The translations under genes and the position numbers were made by a program. This document shows, piece after piece, positions 11,528 through 22,940 of a stretch of 35,561 bases of DNA (the stretch's first letter is position 1; every line of letters starts with the position of its first letter). The DNA comes from Pelargonium nanum (lineage: Eukaryota > Streptophyta > Magnoliopsida > Geraniales > Geraniaceae), in NCBI GenBank assembly GCA_036897485.1, contig JAYMTF010000478.1, positions 1-35,561 on the forward strand. The letters run 5' to 3'. The notes under the pieces were generated by a model that was not told the origin of the DNA, did not search any database, and saw only the letters and a list, made by a program, of their open reading frames with translations.

Positions 11528-14500
11528 TCAACTTTTATTGATTCGAGTTACTATGTACCGTCCTTTCTCCAGATCGTATATTGTCTTCCACTGAGGCTTC
11601 TTCCATTTTACCACAGACCATGCAGTAAATATCAATATCAAGAAGGCAACTATTGAGAGCAGCGCAGGTGAGACATCACCGATAATAGTGGTAATCCAAT
11701 CAGGTTGCCGTACATCTAAATCAGATGTGCTCTGAAAGATGAATGCGCCAAGTGCCCAATCAAGCGAGATATTTTCCACGTGATTAGTAAACTCAATCCT
11801 GTTTAAGATTTGAAATAATCAATATCGTTAAGTATATCAATATGCATCTGAACAAGTGTAATTAGCGACACTCACCACATTCTGAAACATAATCTCTGAG
11901 CAATTCATTTAAAGGTGAAAAAAATGATTCAAGGAGAAATACGACTAAGATAATAAAAAGTCAACAATCCTTATGTTTTGGCTTCCTTCAAGGAGAAAAC
12001 TTAGTTTATAAAACAAAACACACCTTTCATCTTCCATAGGAATTTCAAGACTGTCATGAAGAAGGGCCACAATATACGCTGACGAGAAACAGTAGTGCAT
12101 TAAATCTTCCTCATGAGATGAGTGGTATGTCTTCCTTAACTTTGACCAATCTTCAGAACAGAATTGTTGTCCAGCTGTCGTCAGATCAGAGAGCAATGTC
12201 CTTGGGCCCAAACCAAAAAACTAATCAAAAGCAAAAGGAGAGAGAATGAGATAAGCTGAAAACAAATGTTCTTATTCAAGAAAATGATGTTCAATTGAAG
12301 TACACTCTGGTGAGGATCCAAATAAGAACAGTAGGAAGCAAACAAAAGGACGCACAATTAATCTACTCCCTCCGTCCCAAAAAAAGGTTCTTGTTTCTCT
12401 TGCATTTTTGTCCCAAAAAGAGTTTCTTGTTTCATTTTTAGGAAGTTAGTTATGCATGAATTATCAATACTATCTCTATAATAAACTAGTTAGTATCCCT
12501 GAGGTTGCTACAACACGTGTTCATGGGGTTACAAGAGGAAATATACAACATTAACTAACTTAACCAATTTTTCTCAAAATAGAAACCAAAACACTCATTT
12601 TGGGACGGAGAGAGTGTATATGAAGGGATGATACCTTTGAAGTATAGAAGAAGTTTTCTGTGGCCACAAACTTCCCCTGGAGCTTAGGTATGAAAGTCGA
12701 TCCCAAAGCGCAGTGTTGATAGGAGCATTTCTCTGCAATAAAACTAAAATCTTTAACTTTCAAGCAATGACAGATGACAGATGGAAATAACTAACAAATT
12801 CAAATGAGAGATTGTAACCTTTTCCTTTTTGCATTAGCATTAATGCAGCAGATCTACACTCTGAGAAGTTACCCTTGGAATAAAGAGGGGATAGATAGTT
12901 ATCTTCTACTGTCAAAGAAGCCAAAGAACTTGGCGAATGCTTCCAGGACTCTGTATCATGTGAGTACCCCGTAGGAGTACAAGGATCAATTGATATTCCC
13001 TCCCGAGGAGATCCAGTAGCTGCATCAATAGGAATGGTGTAAGGCCTTTTGAAGGAATTTTCTATTGTTATCATGCTCCATAACCAATCAAAAACAGTAA
13101 ACATAACCTAAACGAGTTATGATACAAGTTTTTTACCATCACAGGATTTAAATCCAATCCTTTGCAATCATATATCTACAGTTGTATGGCAATCTATTCA
13201 GGACAGAGCAAAGTGTTTTACATAAGTAGAGGCAAATAAATTGTCCTGGTATAAATAAATACCTACCTTTGCCCAAATTGAATATACAAATAGCATCTGA
13301 CAGTTCAGTAGGGTCTTGTACATAATTGAGAAGCACTGAAGTCTGAACACCCAGTGATTCATGGCATTGTTCCTCAGAGTTGGCCACCTCATTCTAGATT
13401 TTTTAGGATACTGACTTAAAAGTGATAAAATCATCTCATGGTAGAATTTAAGTAAAATACAACATAACCGCTCGACTTTGCAAATTACGGTACATAAGAA
13501 TAGGTTACAAGCAGATAGCATGACCATACATAACATAACCTAGAATGGAGTATGTCAATATTTTGAAGGTTAATGTTACAACTCGTAAGTTGTAAAGCAT
13601 CATTTCATTCAATCAGTTCCCAGAACAGATTAAATGTATTTGAGCACAGATCACTAGCAAGAGTTACAAGACCTCAAGCCCAAATGCAACATTGCTCTAA
13701 ACAATTGTAGGGTGATCCAGTAAGGCTTTCAAAGGAGTAAAGCAAGTTGAAAGAGTCCTTTGAGAAGTTACAAATATACAAAACTGGTTCTTAAAGCAAA
13801 TATATGTATACTCACCCGAGGCAAATTCCCCAGAAAGAATTGATTCCCTCAATGAGTCCAATGCAACGTTCTGCACACACACATAACTCACCAATTCTCA
13901 ACACTTTATTTGAGTAGCTCAGGATGACACTTTTATGTAAATCCCCCATACAAAATAAAAAAATAATTAAAAAAAGAAGTTTTCATTGCAATAACGGATG
14001 AACTAGTAATGGATGACAATATTATCCCATATTTAGCAAGTAGTAGAAAGGGTAGAACAGAAAGAAGAAATTTTTAAAAGATGTTACCTGACCAAAATGG
14101 AGCAAACTGTGGCTGTAGAGATTATAAGTAATGTTTCCAAATTTGACTGGGTGCAAAAACTCGGGGGGCACATGCTCATCTGAGATAAAGGTTACCTGCA
14201 ATTTAGGAGATCCACAATATGTAAATGGTCATATCTAAAGCTTCCTATCATTATGAAGGATGTAGAAATACCAGAAGCTTGAAAAAAGTAACCGCTTAAC
14301 CAACTGGTTCAAGCAAAGCTTGATGAAATTGTATTATAAGTCTATCCTGTTTAAGTCCCAAATAATCTCTTGCACAAAATACAAGATTAAACTTCTCCTA
14401 ACCAAGTGTTCACACAAAATGACATTAAATTACTTTCAATAAGCAAACACTCAGTTCATGTCAGACATGTCAGTACAGAACTTCTATGATTTAGACTCAA

Positions 14501-15512
14501 AGAACAGAATTAAAGTCATTTGGAGTGTCCATAGAAAGCTATGATTATCAGTAACAAAACAAGCAGCACAGTCAAGATCCTGAGTGTTAACACTTGAGTT
14601 CGAACTAGGAAGCATGTTATAGTGAGACAAAAGATTGCGTGACAAGAGGACATGAATGACAATATGACATTCCCATTTGACATAAAAAGATTAAGAGATA
14701 GAGAACATGAAATGAAACCTGAGCAGAAGCACCACCAAGTTCAATAATCCCAGTTGTCTCTGAAGGATGGCCTCCAAGAGTACCACTGGCATAATTCGCA
14801 ATAATCCATGCATACATCCCTTCATCTGAACCTAAAATCAGTGGCATCAAAAAAATAAAAAAATTATCATCCTCTCCAATTCTAAAAGAAACGATCTTGC
14901 ATTGATCCTCATTCATTGCAATGCAGTACCTGAAATGACCGAAGCCCACTCTCGACGAAACTTGAATCCGGACAGCACAAGCGCTCGTCTACACGACTCC
15001 AGAATCCGCTTCTGGACACCCAATTCCAGCAATCTCATACCCGCCGTCGCCATCAGCCGAATCTCAGTATCAGCCCAAAACTCTCTCGGCACCTGCCGCT
15101 TCCCAAATTCCAGGAGCTCCTTCAGCGACCGACCCGCACCGTCCGGCTTCTCCGAATACGCCGAAAGTCCCGGATTGACCCTCATCGACGCCAACCCACT
15201 CGGCCCAAAATCGAAAACAGCATTCCCATTCTCAACCTTGTACCTGAACACATGAATCCGGGTCCCGGTGCTGCCTCCGTCGATCACAATCCTGTATCTC
15301 CGGTCACAAAACGGATTGAACTTTCGGGTCAACAAATATCCCAACGCCAATGCGAGCGTGATAGAGAAGATAGAGGCGATGAGTCTGGATTTTTGGGCGC
15401 GATGGGAATGCTTGGAGAGCAAATTGGATCGAATTTGGGATCGGATTTGGAGCTTAATGGGTTCCATTTTGGTGTAAATGATAGGCGGTGCGCGGGCATT
15501 CGGTCGTCGCAT
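11528..15512 (-). CDS. APY6: GDA1/CD39-family apyrase (nucleoside phosphatase), APY6-like
   Basis: Eight coding exons: 15512-14930, 14831-14719, 14195-14088, 13870-13816, 13019-12819, 12732-12635, 12220-12024 and 11798-11528. They give 541 residues in one closed frame. Apyrases hydrolyse nucleoside tri- and diphosphates in the Golgi/endomembrane lumen or outside the cell. Conserved regions are visible: ACR1 VIDGGSTGTR (76-85), ACR2 LMATAGMR (153-160), ACR3 GSDEGMYAW (195-203) and ACR4 GIIELGGASAQ (222-232). There is an N-terminal membrane segment at 44-61 and a second one near the C-terminus (SPALLSIVAFLILIF), so both ends are anchored, as in Arabidopsis APY6. The ATG at 15512 starts MRRPNARAPP; a second ATG at 15467 (MEPIKLQ) is possible. 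Order and type match At2g02970. Exon 4 joins the exon at 13019 in phase; open frames between them (13148-13536) are intronic. Confidence 0.93.
12364..12618. mobile_element. Stowaway-type MITE (Tc1/mariner-like) in an apyrase intron
   Basis: The left end CTCCCTCCGTCCCAAAA (12366 on) and right end TTTTGGGACGGAGAGAGTG (to 12616) are imperfect terminal inverted repeats. They are flanked by TA at 12364-12365 and 12617-12618. The body is about 251 bp with no coding capacity. The CTCCCTCCGTCCC end is the classic Stowaway terminus. It lies in intron 6 of the apyrase gene, its right end 18 bp from the splice donor of the exon ending at 12635. Confidence 0.9.
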
Positions 15513-15670
15513 CAAAAACGAGAGATGGGCGAGGAAAGAACCATGGATGTGGGACAGATCGGAGACGGAGAAGAGGGACAAAATCGGAAAATTTTGAAAT
15601 TGCCCTCTGTCTCGGTCTCTGAGAAATGCTCTGAGATTCTCCTCCGCCGATCGAGTCTCGTATTCGCAGA

Positions 15671-15694
15671 GACGAGACGAGACGAGACGAGACG
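15671..15694. repeat. GACGA pentanucleotide microsatellite
   Basis: Four perfect GACGA units plus GACG. The run lies about 160 bp upstream of the apyrase start codon, probably in its 5' UTR or promoter, where copy number could vary between alleles. Confidence 0.9.
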
Positions 15695-16180
15695 GCGATC
15701 GATGTCTTTTAATTTTCAATTAGTCGTATAATTGTGTCGCGTCGCGTTTTTCAAATGAATAACATATCCTCTCTCCCGGTGTTTCGCATGTTGACTCTTG
15801 TTGACCTATGGCTATTTTAGGAAATTGGGCTTTGCTATTCTTATCTCGGAGCCCATATTCATATACGGGCCTGTAGTACAGCCCATCAAACTTTCACATA
15901 GAGGAGCAACTTAATATACCTAATATATATATTTGGGCCCATGTTTTGTTTTATTGGATTCAAAAGGGATTTGATAAGTAAACTCATGTATTGTAACAAT
16001 ATAAAAAAAGAGTAAAACAAACATAATATTTCTAATAATTAAAAAATATTAATAATTTTTTTAAATAATATAATTGAAGTGCCATCATTTAAAAGTGGTT
16101 GCCCCATTAACACTAATAAAATTTGATTTTTATTTTGAATTACAAAATCGTCTACCTTCATTGAAGACGAGGGTACATCA

Positions 16181-16381
16181 AGAGCATCTCTAATACTTAA
16201 CAATTTTTTGGGTGCTAAGGAAAAGAGAGAATGTGTCACCTCATCATTTGGTACATTAAGAACATTTGGTCTGAGATAATTGAGATTAGCATCGAGTAAT
16301 TCTTACATATCCTACTTCAAACTTAGCACCTCTTCAAAAATCTTAGAGCTTCTTTTTAACATCTCCAATTGAAGATGCTCT
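16181..16381. mobile_element. Fold-back MITE, AGAGCATCT ends
   Basis: A 9-bp perfect inverted terminal repeat, AGAGCATCT at 16181-16189 and AGATGCTCT at 16373-16381. A second internal pair (GGGTGCTAAG near 16210 and CTTAGCACCT near 16322) makes it a long imperfect hairpin of about 201 bp. No coding capacity and no certain target duplication, so superfamily is unresolved. AGAGCATCTCCAAT-like ends are common on plant MITEs. Confidence 0.75.
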
Positions 16382-17586
16382 AATATTATTTTAATCTAAC
16401 TACACGTTTTGACTCTTAAATGTTGTGAGAAATCAAACTAATTATAATACCCGGTAATTTAGATTATTAACAATTATGATGTACACACAATTAACTAAAG
16501 TTTTGGTAAAAATGAAAAATGAAAATGAAAAGTTTTGGTAGGTTTCAAAAAAAAAAAAAAAACTAAAGTTTTGGTTTAAACGTATTCATAGTTTATCAAG
16601 ATCAAACATTTTCAATATTTATTATTCATGCATGTGTACTAAATAATGATTTAAACAATATATTATACACTTATAATACATTTTATGAAGACACGTATTA
16701 TACAAAACCAAAAAATAGATTAAATTATTATTTAATCAATTAAAGTATCATTAAATAGTGCCCTTACAGAATGAGCCATGAAATTCTCGTCGTTGTCATG
16801 AGCATGACCCAAGTTGCAAGCTCTAAAAATGAACTATAAAATTGATGTACCATAACAATTGTGAGGCTATTTGTATCCATTTTTAAAATCTATCTATGCA
16901 TATATGGTTCAAAATCTATCCATTTGTCTAATAATTCAAATAAAATTATATCAACATCACAGCTTTATTTAGAAGTGGGCAGAAAAAAGTTTGCATGAAT
17001 GCATGCATGCAACCTATCAAATCAATCATTGTTATTGTTAAATTTTTATATAAAAGGAAATAATTTGTAGATTCATATCATATATATTATCTGCAGCTCC
17101 TCCTTTTATCCTACATGTCAATCATATTTATGAGCAAAAATATGGTCCTAAAATGGTGACTGAAATAAAGAAACAAAACGAAACAAAAATGGCAGAACTC
17201 CCAAGAATCTTTCAAACTCGATCCCTCTCCTGATCAAAGGCCAAGAACTGTCCACCATGCAATGCAATAATACGATAATGATATAGAGTTGATAAATATA
17301 CTTTGATGATTGTACTAAAGCAGTAGCTACTGAGCAATCATCTTTTATTTATTGGAGATAAAAAGGGAGAAAATGTGCTAAAAATGGCCTCAACACTCAT
17401 GAGTCTTTATTTTATGTGATTTTTCCATTTCCATACTTGTTTTAGGACTAGTCATATGATCTTTTAATGCTTTTTGTGACGTCGAAAGTTGACCAGAAAC
17501 TGCAATAATATTGCAGTTTGTTTATTGGTTTAACGTCCATTTCTACTTTACATAAAGATAAAAAAAGTTATCCACTGAATAAGCTA

Positions 17587-17603
17587 GTGTGTGTGTGTGT
17601 GTG
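17587..17603. repeat. GT dinucleotide microsatellite
   Basis: Eight GT units plus G, perfect, in the spacer upstream of the transporter gene. Confidence 0.9.
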
Positions 17604-18201
17604 AGAATTACTGTGTTTATGACACTCTTAATAAATCTTAACAGATCTAATGCACAGAAAGCCTCATTACTTGCAAACACAGATGATTCAACAAATCTAG
17701 TACTACATGCATCAGTTTGGATTTACGTACCATTGCAGTTAACAATTCTGGAATCAGTAATGAAAGCTTAAACAAACGGTTTTGTCAGAAAGGCAAGAAA
17801 ACTTACCCCACAAAGTGCACTTTGATCTGATGAAGTCTCACTGATCTTGATGGAGCACTAAATGCATGAGTTGAAGAAGAAAGACACACGTCTTCTCTTC
17901 CCAAGAACCCTCAGAGACAAGGAACTGTCATATATCAAAAAGGTTGTGACATGTGAGTGCGTTTCCTTTTGGGAAGTTGGAACTGTAATTGTCACAAAAT
18001 GCAGAACAATGGAAAGTAAAATTAAAAACAAAACCTACTCAATTTTCCTTTTTCCTGTTTGATTTAGAATTTGTCAATATAATCATCCTCAGCATGCCTT
18101 CTCTCAATTTAAGTGCTAGTCATTTTCTCCTTTAATTAATAAGCATTAGTGAGAGCAGAGATTTTTCTGTCACCCTAATCCAAAGAATCATCTCAGACTC
18201 T

Positions 18202-18210
18202 TATATATAT
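18202..18210 (+). promoter_or_regulatory. TATA box of the AVT1-like gene
   Basis: TATATATAT lies 59 bp upstream of the start codon at 18269. This implies transcription from about 18235 and a short 5' UTR. Confidence 0.6.
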
Positions 18211-18268
18211 GAATCAGCATTTTCAGTAGTGGTCAGCACCAGAACTGAACTGCCCGAAAGAGGAGACA

Positions 18269-19779
18269 ATGGAGAATCAGGACCAGCCCCCACACTCACA
18301 GCTGGAAACAGGCAAAGGCACCACCTTCCTCAGAACATGTTTCAATGGTCTCAATACCTTATCCGGTACCTATCTTTTGTGTTCCTTGTGCTAATGTGCA
18401 TAGTGAACTGTTTGTTGTGATGTCACCTGTAGTGTACCCTCAATCTGGTTTTGTTATGTTAAACAGTTATTTCACAAGTATTGTATGGCTTACCTCATTC
18501 GGCAAATGAAGGCTATTCTCATTAAGTGTTCTGTTTCTTCCAGGTGTTGGGATATTATCAATTCCATTTGCACTTTCTCAAGGAGGGTGGTTGAGCTTGG
18601 TGCTTCTTTTCACGGTAGCACTTCTCTGTTGGTACACTGGGTTACTTCTGCAGCGTTGTATGGACACCAGCCCGCTGATCAAGACATATCCAGACATTGG
18701 TCAGTTGGCATTCGGTTACAAAGGAAGAGCTGTAATATCCATTTTTATGTACCTTGAGCTCTACTTGGTTGCAGTTGAGTTTCTGATCCTCGAAGGTGAC
18801 AATCTAGAGAAGTTGTTCCCGCATACGAATTTCAAACTTGCTGGCCTTAAAATTGGAGGAAAACAAGGATTTGTTCTGCTCACTGCTCTTATCATTCTGC
18901 CAACAACATGGCTGAGGAGTTTGGGCATGATGGCTTATGTTTCTGCTAGTGGGGTTTTAGCTTCTGTAGTTCTGGTTGTTTGTGTTTTCTGGGTTGGCGC
19001 TGTTGATGGTGTCGGGTTATATGAGAATGGTGCAGTCATGAATTGGGGTGGTTTGCCTACTGCTGTGAGCCTGTTTGCCTTTTGTTACTGCGGTCATGCA
19101 GTGTTTCCTACATTGTGCAATTCAATGAAAGACAAAAGTCAATTTCCTAAGGTAAGATAGAAGTATAGAACAGAAATAGAACCAAAATATATAAAAAGAA
19201 TAGGAAGAAAAAAAAAATAACTTACTCTTTTTCAGCATTCTCTAATCACTTCTGAATTTGTCACAGGTTCTACTTGTCTGCTTCATCACTAGCACTGTCA
19301 CCTATGGATCTATGGCCATTCTAGGCTACCTGATGTATGGGGAAATGCTCAATTCTCAAGTGACATTAAACCTACCAATAAACAAGTTTAGCACGAAAAT
19401 TGCCATTTATACCACACTAATAAACCCCCTCTCCAAGTATGCAGTTGTAATTACTCCAATTGCTTCTGCTATTGAAGACATATCTCCCTTATTCAACACT
19501 AGATCTATTAGTATCCTCATCAGATCAGTCATAGTTGTCAGTACAGTAATCGTGGCACTAACCGTTCCATTCTTTGGCTACATAATGGCATTCATCGGTG
19601 CATTCTTGAGTGTTACAGTCTCCATGTTGTTGCCATGTCTGTGCTACCTAAAGATCAACAAAGCTTCACAAACATTTGGGTTAGAGCTGATGATAATAGT
19701 GGCGATTTTGCTAGCTGCCTCTCTTGTTGGTGTAGTGGGTACCTATACTTCTCTCAAACAAATTGTAGACCATCTCTGA
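18269..19779 (+). CDS. AVT1: AVT1-type vacuolar amino-acid transporter (AAAP family)
   Basis: Three exons: 18269-18365, 18544-19151 and 19267-19779, giving 405 residues. A short hydrophilic N-terminus (MENQDQPPHSQLETGKGTTF) leads into TFLRTCFNGLNTLSGVGILS, the diagnostic first-helix motif of plant AVT1 proteins. About ten further hydrophobic segments follow, including the stretch with FAFCYCGHAVFPTLCNSM, as in this subfamily. These are proton-coupled carriers that exchange neutral amino acids across the vacuolar membrane. The length fits the short AVT1H/I/J-type members, which lack a long N-terminal tail; I cannot choose among them. The neighbour at 20543-22940 is convergent. It is not part of the Arabidopsis block formed by the flanking genes. 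Confidence 0.92.
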
Positions 19780-20542
19780 ACGTTCTGCAACTGTAATGGA
19801 CATGTGATTTGCCGAACAATGGATAGCTCAAGCATGATAGAATGTATATTCATGACAAAATAAGAAAATCGAAAAAGAAAAGGGAATAAGATACTATAGT
19901 CAAGGTACCGTAAAGCATTTCACAAGTTGCATACATAAATTTATTTTTGATGTTCTACTCCAAAACACAATCATCGTATCAATGATAAAATAATAAATAT
20001 TTCAATGCAACTTGTGCTGAAAATCCAAGTAGTTCGACATTGCAAAAGGTAAATTTAGCAATGAAACTTATTATGTCATCTCAATGAATGAGATCATTCT
20101 TTCTAATCCTATACTCAAGAAATGATGTATTGATCTGAATTCAACAAGTATTTCACAGTATAACTAAGACGAAATGTGCCTTCATGTTGTTGCTTGGACG
20201 GTTTTGATATGATCTAGTTCCTGCGCCCAAAAAACAGCCACCATTAGTTGTATAAAAGGAAATCCAATAGTACAAGATAAAAAAAATTAAATATGAACTA
20301 GAAGTCTCACTGCATACATCAAGATGTGTTCATTAGGGTACATCTTTAATGTACAAAAATATGATGAACTATTTACTTCAACTAACATGGAAGATATTAT
20401 TCTATGTTATCTAAAAGCTAAATCATCGAGTATGAAGGGGGACGTGGCATTTACCTTTACTTATAGAGAAAATTCCTACATGTCACAAAATTAATTGCAA
20501 AAATTTGCCGACCGAGCTTTGTGTTTTAGATTACTTAAGCGG
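19780..20542. other. Convergent 3' spacer
   Basis: AT-rich sequence between the transporter stop and the stop of the unknown minus-strand gene. It should contain both 3' UTRs. No repeat or RNA gene was recognised. Confidence 0.5.
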
Positions 20543-22940
20543 CTACTTCCTTTTGTGCTTCATCTTGTTTTCAGCTTTTGCATTCACTGTCAATAAATAT
20601 TAAACATTATTTATACTACAATCGGAAATATTTGAAAGAAAGAAAAAAAAAAAGGCACATACTGCATAAATACTAAGCAATGACAAGAAAAATCAAGGTA
20701 TTGGCTGCCTAGCAAAGCTGGAAATAGGCACTCACACCCATAATTGAATGTTGTAAGTTCCAACAATGGAATATGTTGGCCCCCATGTCGTTCCCTTAAT
20801 TTCCCTCCTAGTTTACTCGTGCTTGGTGTTCTTTGTTGGCATGCATCATAATGTTGTTCCTTAAGTTCTCCACAGTCACTGACTACTTGAGCAATCTGGT
20901 GGCTTGTAAGTGGTGTTCCCCTTTTAGCTTTGTCTGGTGGTTGAGAAGTACATGCATGTGTACCACTATTCTCTACTTGCCCACGCCACATTTGGCCTGA
21001 AACAAATAATTACGTACACAATGAGAAACAAAACGTATATACATCAATACCAACACCATGGGTCAAGCGGTTTAAGGCGCTTTGGATCCTATCCGAGGTC
21101 TCAGGTTCGAACCTATTAGCTGGTGTTGGTATCGATAAAAAAAAAATAGCACACAAATGGAACTAGAGTACTAGACCATGTAAGAGTACTTAGAACTTGG
21201 AATTTAAGTAGATGGCCTTAAAGAGAGTGTCGTTGGCATAGTTCAGCATGTTGGTCAGTCAGATTAAACCAGCATCAAGCCATCAACGACTGATTTAGTG
21301 AGGACCTTCTAGAACTTAACCAGACATAAGAAGCACAAAACCCATTATGTCTAGCTGGCCCAATTTTAAGTTTTCTAAATCTCATACATGCAGGAACATT
21401 TAATACATACCATCAGGTTGGTTAGCTCCATCCCTCATGTCATATTCATGAATGCTTTCCACCTCTGAAAGTACGCAATCTGCAATAACAGATCACAATA
21501 ACATATACATAAAACGGCATCTCAATCCTTTTTAGGATTATTTAACTCTTCTTATACTCTGGTTGTAACTTAATATATCCACCTAGATATTTAACTTCAC
21601 AGATCAAATTCAACAGAAGAACAGCCTTATTTAAGTGAAATTAAAGCAAAGCAACACAGACATGTTTCTCAAGCTCCTAACCTAAGATATAAAGTATTGG
21701 CCTACAATACCATTTTTATTATAAGATACTCTTTCCTATCCAACTAGATAATCAATTAAAACAAGTATACTCAAACTGTAGTAAAAATTTAATATACGCA
21801 TAAAACAGAAGATTTATGTGATCTTGTTCTGCATATCTGGGGCAGCTAAGGTGGAATGAAGCTCCAAAACCAGTAATAGAGATGCCATAAAGAAAATCCA
21901 AAAAGTTAAAGGTAAGCAATCCAAAACAAATCTATATAGGTGAAGATACAAATTCTGAACTCCATGAGAGAATATAAGGCCTTACTCAATTGACAGATAG
22001 CTTCACTTGCATGTTGTCTGGCCATCATCAGTTCTCTTTGATCATCTGGTTACAAAAGCAGGACAAACAGACAATTTAGAGAAGCATGCTAGAAACATGA
22101 AAATTAAGAATTATACCATATGGCCGTAAACCAGAATTAGTGTTTGTCCGACTTTAGAGTAGACTTTACAAGACATGCAAGCAAAGAAGGTGAGGAAAGG
22201 CAATATTTAAGAATCTCAAGAGTTTTACCTTCAGAGGTGTGACTATTCACAAGCTCAAGCTTCTTTGCCCAAATTCTTGCATCCTTTGATCGCGCTAGGC
22301 GGCGAAGTTTAGTCAAGCGGATGTCTTTTCCATTCAAAACCCCATATTCACATCCCCCAACCATTTGTTTCTCAAGCAAACAATGTTTAGACCGAGCTTG
22401 ACGCTTAATTTGAGTCAGGCGGACTGTTTTCCTCAACATAGGCTCAACCAAGTGTTCCCCATTCCTCTCTTGCACTAAAGAGTCATTTCCATTCAGTGCT
22501 TGATGCTGAACCTCACTCAAACGGGTAAGGTCATTTCCTTGTGAATTCATTTTCAGAAACATATTCACTCATGTGCATTTCATCAAGACATTCCCCAATT
22601 GATATTCTATCTGAAACAACGACAATATTTGGTACTATTATTACACGATAAATAAACACATAGCACACCTAACATATATTGAGCAAATACAATTATTTAC
22701 AACAAACCCACCTTCATTACTTTGATTAATTCTACAAGCCGCATCGAAATTCCCATCACATCGGGACATCAATTCAGCAGAGTTAGCAAGAACCAAAAGA
22801 CAATCCATGTCTCCATGAGGGGCATTTTCCCGCGTCACTTGTCCTTCACCCGAGTTCCACGAAACACTCCTACAAACTCTGTCATCCCCCATTTCTATTC
22901 CAACCAGGTCTGAGATTGTTTTTAGTCTACTGAATACCAT
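20543..22940 (-). CDS. Unrecognised protein with basic repeats, possibly nuclear; frame conflict at exon 2
   Basis: Six coding exons: 22940-22712, exon 2 ending at 22229, 22045-21986, 21479-21411, 20996-20736 and 20586-20543. I do not recognise the family. Exon 2 contains related basic units, NDLTRLSEVQHQALNG, KTVRLTQIKRQARSKHCLL and KDIRLTKLRRLARSKDARIW, spaced about 35-45 residues. The protein ends in a basic KMKHKRK tail, suggesting a nuclear or nucleic-acid-binding role (inference only). The best acceptor for exon 2 (GTTGTTTCAG, exon from 22610) gives a protein-like 25-residue stretch, then a stop, one base out of frame with the repeats. A weaker acceptor (CACAAG, exon from 22537) restores one frame of 323 residues. 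The ATG at 22940 is the first plausible start; a second in-frame ATG (MGDD) lies 16 codons on. A 5' UTR exon probably ends at 23394 (CTTTCTG|GTAAGC). Confidence 0.6.
21047..21146 (+). mobile_element. tRNA-derived SINE, second copy, with 12-bp terminal stem
   Basis: Begins ATACCAACACCATGGGTCAA, has a Pol III A-box-like AAGCGGTTTAAGGCG and B-box-like GGTTCGAACC, and ends TGGTGTTGGTATCGAT plus an A run. The first 12 bases (21047-21058) pair perfectly with 21121-21132. It shares GGTCTCAGGTTCGARCCT and general layout with the copy at 4143-4248. It lies in intron 4 of the unknown gene (between 20996 and 21411). Target duplications are not clear, so it is older than the first copy. Confidence 0.75.

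Larger units (their letters stand above)
15513..18268. other. Divergent spacer between apyrase and transporter genes
   Basis: Contains the apyrase 5' UTR/promoter with a GACGA microsatellite (15671-15694), a fold-back MITE (16181-16381), AT-rich sequence, a GT dinucleotide run (17587-17603) and the transporter promoter with a TATA box at about 18202-18210. No gene is visible. Confidence 0.5.

Noticed and set aside
13148-13536. Open frames in the apyrase region that could be an extra exon
   Set aside because: Neither frame can join the phase-1 donor at 13816 without a stop, whereas the exon starting at 13019 joins directly and continues the conserved protein.
14575-14620. TTCGAACTAGG-like sequence resembling a Pol III B box
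   Set aside because: No A box, tail or target duplication could be found nearby.
14913-15731. Long frames on the plus strand over apyrase exon 1
   Set aside because: They are GC-rich shadows of the real exon on the other strand; they lack domains, and the minus frame carries the apyrase motifs.
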